Below, one piece after another: positions 35,097-43,402 of a DNA stretch of 64,000 nt. The first letter of the stretch is position 1, and every line of letters begins with the position of its first letter. A model generated the notes under the pieces. The model worked only from the letters and a program-made list of their open reading frames with translations, was not told where the DNA came from and did no database searches. The stretch covers positions 22,766,414-22,830,413 of the forward strand of contig OX326958.1 in the NCBI GenBank assembly GCA_946800325.1, written 5' to 3'. The DNA comes from Luzula sylvatica. Taxonomy: Eukaryota; Streptophyta; Magnoliopsida; Poales; Juncaceae. Both the position numbers and the translations under genes were made by a program.

Positions 35097-35643
35097 ATAT
35101 ATGTATAATGAGATACAAAATTATTCACACAGAGGAGAGGATTCTAGTAATAACTCAAATTCTATATCACAACTAAATTCAGATTATGATTCAAGTCAAT
35201 CAGATACAAGCTCTTATGATTCTTCAATTGAATGTTCATACTACACTAATAATTTTAATTCTATAGGTTCTATAAATCGAGAAGATCAACAAGAGACACA
35301 ACAGGAACAAGAAGGGCATCAAATAACGGAGGATCTAATGCAACAACAAGATGGAACCGCAAGCATTTGGTGGTTTAACTCAGATTTGGATGCAGCAGAA
35401 AGAGGGAATGAAGAAATAAATATAGCAAATCCAGCAAATCAAGAGCTTTTTACCTTAAGAAGTATTGTTGCGAGCTTAGAAGATCTCATTGATACAAACC
35501 GGGCTTCAAATTCAGATGATGTAAATCTCCAACAAAGCTTTCCGTTAATTCACCAGATTAATTCGCGAGAGGCTTCAAATCGAATTGAACTAGTTAGATC
35601 GATGTCGCTGGAGGATCTAGGGTTTGTTCTAGAACCCGATTGA
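35050..35643 (+). CDS. 197-codon open frame after LINE ORF2
   Basis: ATG at 35050 lies 47 bp inside the end of the ORF2 remnant, in another frame, and the frame stays open to TGA at 35641-35643. The product is rich in Ser, Asn, Asp, Glu and Gln, with no membrane span or signal peptide. The first half is low complexity (SSNNSNSISQLNSDYDSSQS); the second half looks more ordered, with a predicted helix (LFTLRSIVASLEDLIDTNRA) and a C-terminal SMSLEDLGFVLEPD. I recognise no family. In DNA this AT-rich, next to a pseudogene with stops about every 130 codons or fewer, an open frame of this length is unexpected. It could be a third LINE frame, a captured host exon or chance. Confidence refers to it being a real or formerly real coding sequence. 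Confidence 0.4.
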   Translation: MNINSDLLVQNSENYKYMYNEIQNYSHRGEDSSNNSNSISQLNSDYDSSQSDTSSYDSSIECSYYTNNFNSIGSINREDQQETQQEQEGHQITEDLMQQQDGTASIWWFNSDLDAAERGNEEINIANPANQELFTLRSIVASLEDLIDTNRASNSDDVNLQQSFPLIHQINSREASNRIELVRSMSLEDLGFVLEPD

Positions 35644-36060
35644 GATAGCACGTTGATAGAGAAATCATTGAGGAAGGGGAAGAGGGGCGATATCGATAAG
35701 GATTGAAGAGGAAGCGAAAGAGGGGCGGTTTCAATAATCTGAAGGGGAAAAGAGAGGAGTTAGTGAGAAGAAGACCTCTTATACATAGGTCAACACATTC
35801 CCAGGAAATGGTTTCTCAGATTTTCCAATAACGGGAATGTGTTTCAAGGATTTTAATTCCAAATTAATGATGGAATAGAAATCAGGAGTTTTTTTTATTG
35901 TAAAATGTTAAGTTCATATGGTTGTAAGTGAGGGTATTTAGGATTAATTTTTTTAATTTTATAGGGCAAGTATCCTCAAATATTGTATGAACTTACAAAT
36001 ATTTTATGAAATCAATAGAAGTAGGACTTAAGAGCCTATTCTATTTTATTAAAAAAAAAA

Positions 36061-36487
36061 TTACATTATAATTTCATAACCCCCACGTTAATCTAATTAC
36101 AAATCCAAAGACACATATTGGTTTTCCATCACATGTCGCATCAATTATACACTCCATCTCTTCGAGCTCCTTGAAATAACAAATATTAAACATCTCCACA
36201 AAAGCTCCTTGTTTGAATGTTTTGAACCCAAATCTCGATATATGAAAATGAACATAACTTTGTAAGAAGATGAAATAGTGAAGAGAGAACAATTTGTTTG
36301 CATCTTAAAGGTTCTTAATCTAGCTATCAAGAAGATGACTACGAATTAACATACTTGCCTCCACGTTTCATCATATTCTGTTTTGTCAATTACCTGACTA
36401 GATGGCATAGCATATCCATCAACAAAAGTTACAAAAATGAAAATTTCAGTGGAAATGCCTCCAACGTCATCCTTGAATTCATTATTA
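36061..36487. other. Gene-free DNA
   Basis: No recognised gene; short antisense frames at 36074-36330 lack recognisable content. Confidence 0.4.
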
Positions 36488-36530
36488 CTAGCTTTTTCTC
36501 TGCGCAATTGCGCGGGGGTCTTCGAATTTT
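36488..36530 (-). mobile_element. Helitron 3' terminus (minus strand)
   Basis: Read on the minus strand: hairpin around cccgcgcaattgcgcag, then agaaaaag and CTAG (36488-36491) followed by T. The element would extend to the right; its 5' end was not found. Confidence 0.6.
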
Positions 36531-37937
36531 TCATGATTTAATTTTTCCTAATGTGTAATTGGATTCTACATTTTTTTTATTTGATTGTTCACACATCTTT
36601 GTTTTGGTGTATTTTTAATTCCCTAATTTTTTTGGATATTGTACAAAAAATCGCTATCTTTTTGTAAACTCCAAAAAAAATTCTCTAGCAAACTATTATT
36701 TCCAAATACCCGATACAGATGACATCCAGAAAATTTTTGACCAAAATACCCTTCAATTTTCATAAGTAATGATTAATTTTTCTATTTCTTATTAATTTTA
36801 AGAAAATTCATAAGTATTTCTTAACACGTGGTGATTTAAAAAAATGAAATTATTTTATATTGTGTTTATGTAATTTTAATATTTCATTTATTATTCATGA
36901 AAAAACTAACATCATATAATAATAAAATAAACAATAATAAATAAACACATTGAAAATATATTTATAGAAAAATATCTGTTTAAACATCCAGTTTTTTAAT
37001 TCATTCTCTTTTTATGTGTTGTTTTAATAGTTTTATGATATTTTATTTTTTAAAATTTGCAAGGTGTTTAAATATTGTGTTCATCTGAAAAAAAATATTA
37101 AATTCAAATATTTATAATTATGAAATATTAAAACTATATAAATACAATATATAATTATTATTTTTTAAGATTATAATATGATACAAAATTTTAGGATTTT
37201 TTTTAAAATTGCAAATCCAAGGACTAATATTCAATCAATCAAAGAATGATGATCAAGGTCACATGATCAAAAAAATAATAAATTAATAATGAATAAACAA
37301 ATCAAAGGGTTAAAATTGAATCATTCAAAAATAATGATTAAGATGATATGGCCAAAAAAATTTGATGATGAGCAAGGAGAAAAGAGAGATTTTCTTAACT
37401 TTATAAATATTAATTTGTTGTACATGCACCTGTCAAGTATAGTGGAGACGGTAATTAAAAAGTGTACATGTAATTATAAAAATGGAAATGACTGAAAATG
37501 TATCCTGAAAATGGTCACTTCCATCTCTTTAATTTAAAAAAATAGTTAAAAGATTTTGTTTTTAACTGAGCGTGAAATTGAAAGAGGGTAAAGTCTTATT
37601 TGTACATGTTAAGACTCGTCTTTTCCAAATAACGATACAATACAGACTAAGATCCATTCATATGATGTGTGAATGATACAAATACCAGTTAAAACTCATC
37701 TTCTGCAAGCTGAGAGCTGATGCTCTTTCTTAGTGGAAGAATTAAAGCTTCAGCATAATCAAACAAAATCACCAATCACACAACAAATTGAAAGGCAAGG
37801 AGAGGAGTGAGAATGTGAGAATGTGGGAGAGTCCCTTGGACAAGAACATGCATCATGAAGAAATGGAAGGGTGCGAAGTGTGGACGAAGTACGCTGTAGC
37901 TAGGGAGAACAGAGTTGCCTAAGGCAGAAATGACGAA
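36531..37937. other. Gene-free AT-rich DNA with dispersed repeat
   Basis: 36610-36720 resembles segments at 46330-46450 and 49870-49980 (ttttttggatattgtacaaa, aactccaaaaaaaattctct). No coding region; the 68-codon frame at 37289 is unconvincing. Confidence 0.45.
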
Positions 37938-37988
37938 TAAGGGGAAGGGGAAGGGGAAGGGGAAGGGGAAGGGGAAGGGGAAAGGGGA
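37938..37988. repeat. (GGGGAA)n hexanucleotide tract
   Basis: About eight ggggaa units with an interruption (gggaaagggga). It sits in the inner part of the right arm of the MULE-like element. Confidence 0.9.
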
Positions 37989-38255
37989 GTTAATCAGGGG
38001 TATATTAGTTATTTTAAATTATAATTTTTGAATTAACACCAGTTTAGAGGATTAATGATGGTCACTTTAACAAATGTAACTGTGAGTTAACAGATTAAGA
38101 TAAATTTGATATTTTGTATGTTTAAAAGGATAAATTTGACTTACAGAAATTTTTAAAAGGATAAATTTGATATTTATTATTTTAGAGAGAGAAATATGAT
38201 ATTTTGGAGGGATAGATATGAAATTGTCCCTATTAATACTTTATTACAAATCGCC

Positions 38256-38276
38256 ACTAAAACCTGGTTTTTAGTA
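38256..38276. mobile_element. Second CACTA-like terminus, mutated
   Basis: ctaaaacctggtttttagta matches the end at 30945-30974, and its subterminal cgccact is kept. The last bases are agct in place of agtg. The flank ctcccactat is shared by both, so the two are direct copies 7.3 kb apart. Confidence 0.45.
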
Positions 38277-38299
38277 GCTTCTCCCACTATATATCTCCA

Positions 38300-38335
38300 C
38301 TAGGAAAATAACCGGCGCTCCGCTGTGGGGTATAT
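38300..38335 (-). mobile_element. Helitron 3' terminus (minus strand), second
   Basis: Minus strand: ccccacagcggagcgccgg stem, ttatttt, CTAG (38300-38303) and T. The stem and spacer resemble the end at 17638 (gcagtgaagcacggg, aatttcc), so both may belong to one family. The partner 5' end was not found. Confidence 0.55.
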
Positions 38336-39112
38336 TATTTAGTAATTCAACCATGGTTCTTAATGTCGGATGACATTAAAATAAAATCGGCCAAGTATAA
38401 CGGACTCGGTGTCCACCGAGACGATTTTGCCCCGAAAAAATCGGATCCGAGTGATCGATTTTTTTTTTTTTAAAAGAAATGGTGTGCATATACGAGACCT
38501 AGGGTCTGTAGATAGAAGAGATTCAGTTTTTTGTCATGCATTTATAAACCGTCTTTGGAAGAATTTTTTTTTATAGCTCGTGTTAATGGAATCGAAGTTT
38601 ACGAAGAGAAAAGAAGAAAACAAAACAAAATATATTAATGAGAGATGGACCCATATGTAAGCTTATCCAAAAAATACCACTCTTTAACTGCACGTTAAAG
38701 AGACACGAGACCCAACTCCAAGTGTAGCTTTATCCATAAAAAAATGTCCATGTGCATCTTTATCCAAAAAAAATCATCTCTATAACATCACATTATTTTA
38801 AAATTTATGCATTACAATAAATTTTAAAATTATTATGATTTATAAAGGTGAATTTCTAATATTGATCTAAATATGATTTATTATTGTAATTATAATTTAG
38901 ATATTATAATATAATTAAAAATTAATATCATTTAGAATAGCCAATTTATTGTATTGTCCTCATTGTTAATCAATATGATTTTATTTTGTAATGATAATTT
39001 TAAATATTATGATTTATAAGGTTCAATTTGTAACATTGACATTTTTATTTAGTTTTATGAAAGCATGTTTTCTCGTGTAAAATCAATTTTAACTGACATG
39101 ACACCAAAATGT
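38336..39112. other. Gene-free AT-rich DNA
   Basis: No coding region or repeat recognised beyond short poly-T/poly-A runs. Confidence 0.5.
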
Positions 39113-39120
39113 GCTATGAT

Positions 39121-39597
39121 CTATGTTGCACGGATACGGATACGAGTATCGTATCCGACACGATACGGATACGGCGATACGGCAGTTTTCAAAAATACAT
39201 AGGATACGATACGGCCATTATATATAATATTTTATTAATTATAATTTATTTATTTAATATTTTATATAGTATACATTTGACATAAAATATCTTAAAAGTT
39301 TGTTTTAACAGAAATAACTTCTTATTAAGTAAATGTTTATTTTGTTTGGTTATTTCTTTATATGTATTACTCATTTATTTCGATTTCAAATTTTTATTTT
39401 TATTTTTCAAGTACATTTGTGTATACGTTAGAAGTATCCGACAAGTATCCGGAAGTATCCGAGAAGTATCCGCTATTATTTTGAAATAAAATATTCGGAT
39501 ACGCCACGTGGAGTATCCGATACGTATCTGACGAGTATCCGACGAGTATCGGTATCCGATACGGCGGCTTGATTTTTGAAGTATCCGCGCAACATAG
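39121..39597. mobile_element. hAT-like element with GGATACGA-rich interior
   Basis: 477 bp with terminal inverted repeats CTATGTTGCACGGATAC and GTATCCGCGCAACATAG (one mismatch). A perfect 8-bp repeat, gctatgat, flanks it at 39113-39120 and 39598-39605. Both end regions are packed with ggatacg/cgtatcc motifs. The 84-codon antisense frame across it is repeat-driven. TSD length fits hAT, though the TIR start is not the usual CAGGG/TAGGG type. Confidence 0.85.
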
Positions 39598-39605
39598 GCT
39601 ATGAT

Positions 39606-40273
39606 GGATTCACTAAAATCTTCACACAAAATTGGTCATCATGCCTAACTCATTTTTTTTTTGAAGGAAATACAATTCTGGACCAAAAATAAAAATACAT
39701 ATATAAGGATATATGAACAAATGTTCATGAATTCCATTATTCAAGGATTCAATTAAATGTATAATGGGGTTCAATTAAAGGCAGTCCATTGCTAAATAAC
39801 ATTACTAAAAAACCAATCACAAATATTTACATGAAAAGTATTTGCACGTACTATTGCACATTATTATCTAAAATGTTATCACTTATTCAATTCGGAAGTA
39901 TTTGCACGGGACTTCACTATTACATGGAAATGACATTATTCTAAATTTAATTTAACCCTATAATTACTTGGAAATGAAATTGTTCTAAATCTCTTGCAAA
40001 TATTTATATAGACAATTCTCTTTAAATAATGTTTGTTTTTCCGTTTCAAAATACAACGTATCAGAATTTTTTTTTGCAAGATATAAGATCGACAAGATAA
40101 GGACCAAGTTTTGAAGACATTCAAGTCTGTACAGTAGCAATTTTATGACTGAGCATAATAGTAGAAATCTCACGATATTAATTAATCCGAGTAAAATCAC
40201 AAATTTGTAAATAATAAAAATTACGCACACTTTCGATTGGAATTCAAGATACTTTGATTGAAATTTTAAAATC
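39606..40273. other. Gene-free AT-rich DNA
   Basis: No supported gene; antisense frames at 39936-40230 have no recognisable content. Confidence 0.45.
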
Positions 40274-41749
40274 TGTTAGAATTTTGGGGATTTTAGTATT
40301 TATTTTTACTATATTGGGGATTTTTGATTTGGGGATCAATATCAAAATTAATGGATACATTCAATAAAAAAACGGAGAGAGAGAGTCAGGGGCAATTGCC
40401 CCTTTTTAACTTTCTTATAAATTCTTTCTCTTAATTCTAATTCGTACAGTACATGCTCTTTAAATAGAGATCAATAAGCATCCCCTAAACACACCCTTTC
40501 AAACATACATCATAATCTATCTAAATTCTAGACACTTCTATTTTAATAGACACCTATTTATTACAAGATGCATCCCCCTTAATTAATCTAGACACTTCTA
40601 ATAATTATCCTAATTATCCTGCCCATTAATTAAATATATTATTATATAAAATATTAAAAACATTAATTTCAATACTCCCTCTTAATGTTTTTTTCGTTAT
40701 TTTTTTTTCTCTCGATACTCCCCCGTGATATTTTTTCCGTCACGCTCGTCTATTTTTTTTTAAAACTCTTTTTTTTTTTTTAATCGGATTTTTATTTCGA
40801 ATCGTCCTTTTTCGGATCATCTTTTTCGAATTGTCTTTTTCCGAATCGTCCTCTTTTCGGATCGATTTTTTTTTTCTTCTTTGAATCGTTTCTTTTCTTC
40901 GTCGAAATTGAGTTGCGAAACTTGTGGGAACCCGAACATACCGTCTTGGGTTGTCGTGGCCTTCTCCTACTCCAAATTTCTGCTGAACTCGATAAATCGG
41001 TAATGAGTTGTGAAGTTCGTGTGAGCCCAAGTACGTAACCTTCTTGGTTGTCTTGGTGACTCCTTCTTCGACTTCTACTAAACTCGATAATTCGGAAATG
41101 AGTTGTGAAGTTCGTGTGAGCCCAAATACGTAACCTCTTTGGTTGTCTTGGTGACTCCTTCTCCGACTCCTACTAAACTCGATAACCGTCCTTTTTTTTT
41201 TAAGCATCGCTCGATAACCGTCGCTCGATAATCTTCGTTTTCGATAACCGTCGCTCTAACCGTCGATCGGTAACCATAGTTTTTTTTTTTTTTTTTTTTC
41301 GTCAATCGATATTTCGTCGCTCGATTTCGGTCCCTTTCGACAACCGTCGCTCTGATACCATGTTAGAATTTTGGGGATTTTAGTATTTATTTTTACTATA
41401 TTGGGGATTTTTGATTTGGGGATCAATATCAAAATTAATGGATACATTCAATAAAAAAACGGAGAGAGAGAGTCAGGGGCAATTGCCCCTTTTTAACTTT
41501 CTTATAAATTCTTTCTCTTAATTCTAATTCGTACAGTACATGCTCTTTAAATAGAGATCAATAAGCATCCCCTAAACACACCCTTTCAAACATACATCAT
41601 AATCTATCTAAATTCTAGACACTTCTATTTTAATAGACACCTATTTATTACAAGATGCATCCCCCTTAATTAATCTAGACACTTCTAATAATTATCCTGC
41701 CCATTAATTAAATATATTATTATATAAAATATTAAAAACATTAATTTCA
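40274..41749 (-). mobile_element. Small LTR element without pol (TRIM/SMART-like)
   Basis: Two direct repeats, 40274-40671 and 41361-41749, are identical by eye except for a 9-bp indel (aattatccta in the left copy). On the minus strand they run TGAAATTAATG...TTCTAACA. Directly after the 5' LTR is TGGTATCAGAGCGACGG (plus-strand 41344-41360), the initiator-Met tRNA primer site. A purine-rich AAGAGGGAG (40675-40685) precedes the 3' LTR. The internal 0.7 kb has no gag or pol, only imperfect tandem repeats (gtgagcccaa-tacgtaacct, about 107-bp period; tcgataaccgtcgc). The 155-codon frame inside is repeat- and poly-T-driven. Near-identical LTRs imply a recent insertion using proteins from another element. 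A clear 5-bp target duplication was not seen. Confidence 0.85.
41344..41360 (-). promoter_or_regulatory. Primer binding site (tRNA-iMet)
   Basis: Minus-strand TGGTATCAGAGC immediately abuts the LTR end. This is the commonest plant Copia/TRIM primer site. Confidence 0.85.
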
Positions 41750-42139
41750 ATAATCCCAATTTACTAGAGCGTCGTGCTGATAACGTGTTGAAAAATAAAA
41801 TAACAATAATAATAGAAATTGGGAGAGACATAAATTGTATTCAACAGTTGAAAAATTCCATTACCTTCTACTCTCGAGTGCAAAGAATTAATACAATAGA
41901 AAATATAATAAATCCCTATAATTATTTTTTCAATATTTATTGTTGAGTAAGGCATACATATTAATCAATTATTCATAACAAATTTACAATATTTACAAGT
42001 TTTTATATTTCTCTTATGACTAAAAAAGATAGAACTTTAGTTCCTGGGAAAATTAGATGCAGTGAAGTAGCCATATTCTCGCATCATCCTTTGCGAGATC
42101 TGTTACCGAGTAAGCACTCTTAGTTGAGTTGTTCAAAAT

Positions 42140-42460
42140 ACATTTGTTCCTAGCATTCCAAATGTTTCACAGGCTTGCCAGCCACTTCGTGCTCCACTCG
42201 CTTGTCAGAACCCTGTTGTTTTCGTTACGATTTTGTCCCGAATATTTATCTGATCCATACGCCATGAAGGTTGAGAACTCAGCATTCCGTTCGCCATTCC
42301 TATAGTGAAGGAACAGTGAAGAACGAGGTGATTGTGGTCCTCGGTGTGATTGTTATTGCATAATTGACAACCACCCACGATTTGCCTTCGTCGCTTCTGC
42401 AGCCTGTCTTGCGTGAGTAACTTTTTTGAAAGTGAATCTATGCAAAACATTTAACTTTTT
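42140..42460 (-). pseudogene. LINE ORF2 C-terminal remnant
   Basis: Antisense frame reading KKLLTQDRLQKRRRQI, CQLCNNNHTEDHNHLVLHC, then SFTIGMANGML. The CxxC-x-HxxxxHC arrangement is the zinc-binding end of plant LINE and non-LTR RT proteins (zf-RVT). Nothing of the RT or endonuclease is attached, and no tail was found. Probably an isolated fragment. Confidence 0.65.
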
Positions 42461-43402
42461 GAGGAGCTTTAATCCTCCAAAAAATATACATATAAGTATA
42501 AACGAAGGTACGTGTTCGTGAGAAAAAAAATAAGTGTACGATGAGATTATACACAAGTACCAAACAAAAGGTCTTTCGTTCGAACGGAGAGTTAATTCGT
42601 TCAAATCGAATATATGACTGATCATCCGTTTAAACGGAGGGACTCATGTGTGTAATATGATTAGACACAAAACAGACAATGAACGTTCCATTCGAACTGA
42701 TTGATCATCCGTTTGAATGGAAGTGTTTCCAGGTTACGTTTAGTAAGTTTGCTTCATTTGGCACATCATTATCATATATACTATATATGTATGATGCTTA
42801 ACGCTCTCATATCTAACCATGCAATGATTCAATCATATCCAATTGCTGGAAATCACCTTAATAGGTGTGAACATGAAAGAGAGGATGAGAAAAGAGAATA
42901 AAAATTGTTTTTCTCCATGAGAGATACTCAATATGAGATTAAATAAGGTCATACTCACGATGGAAACGAGTAGGGAATCATGTTTTTTTGTTCTAGTTTA
43001 TGATCAAAGTGAGAAACTAAGATTTCACCGAAATCGTTTTGGTTTACCCAAAATGAGGAGTACGTGTTTGACAATATCGATTCGTATGGGAGTGGCACGC
43101 ACACGTTGTCGGGGTAGAAAACACGATGGATGAAAGGTTTCAGACGGAGTGGAAAGCACGATGGAAGAAACGCATCAACCTTTCATTCACCATCAATTAA
43201 GTGTGACATGGTTGCATGTTCTTCCATATTCGTATACCGAATCGACAACAAAATCTCAGGATTAGGGGCAAAGTCCCACGTCACTTAACCGATGCACGGG
43301 GCGCAGAGTTGGCAATTCCATTCACAGATAACGACTTGCGAGATTGTCATTGTGATGCCACTTGTCATAGCGAAACGTGGTTTAAATGCCGTAATTTAGT
43401 AA
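42461..43402. other. Gene-free DNA with palindromic motifs
   Basis: TTCGAA/TTTAAAC-type half palindromes recur at 42565-42720 (gttcgaacgga, ccgtttaaacgg, ccattcgaactg), similar to 1080-1223. No coding region is recognised, including downstream of the truncated CAMTA gene where ankyrin and IQ exons would be expected. Confidence 0.5.

Larger units (their letters stand above)
31817..36060 (+). mobile_element. Decayed LINE, 5' truncated
   Basis: Starts inside the endonuclease domain, runs through RT and zinc-knuckle regions, then an additional open frame (35050-35643) and about 400 bp of 3' UTR ending in A10 at 36051-36060. It is more AT-rich and far more mutated than the LINE at 6.3 kb, and belongs to a different lineage by sequence. 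Confidence 0.75.
30994..38230. mobile_element. Candidate MULE-like element with long terminal inverted repeats
   Basis: The left end (ggggaaatttcacctgtgtc) and the reverse complement of the right end (gggacaatttcatatctatc) align, and similarity continues inward for roughly 200-250 bp through caaaatatcatattt, aaatttatcc and pyrimidine-rich ccctttcc tracts (31200-31225 versus 37938-37988). No MuDR transposase is present; the interior is occupied by a decayed LINE and a Helitron end. Flanking 9-mers do not match convincingly, so target duplication is unproven. Confidence 0.45.

Noticed and set aside
37938..37988. Interstitial telomere-like tract
   Set aside because: The unit is GGGGAA, not the plant telomere unit TTTAGGG.
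30994..38230. A precise 9-bp target duplication around the MULE-like element
   Set aside because: The flanks ttatagcta and tattaatac do not match; only a shifted, imperfect resemblance exists.
40740..41207. 155-codon basic protein inside the small LTR element as a gag
   Set aside because: It is made of tandem repeats and poly-T/K runs with no gag or zinc-knuckle motif.
42205..42625. Host zinc-finger gene on the minus strand
   Set aside because: The cysteine/histidine pattern and surrounding words are those of the LINE zf-RVT end; no other exon is present.
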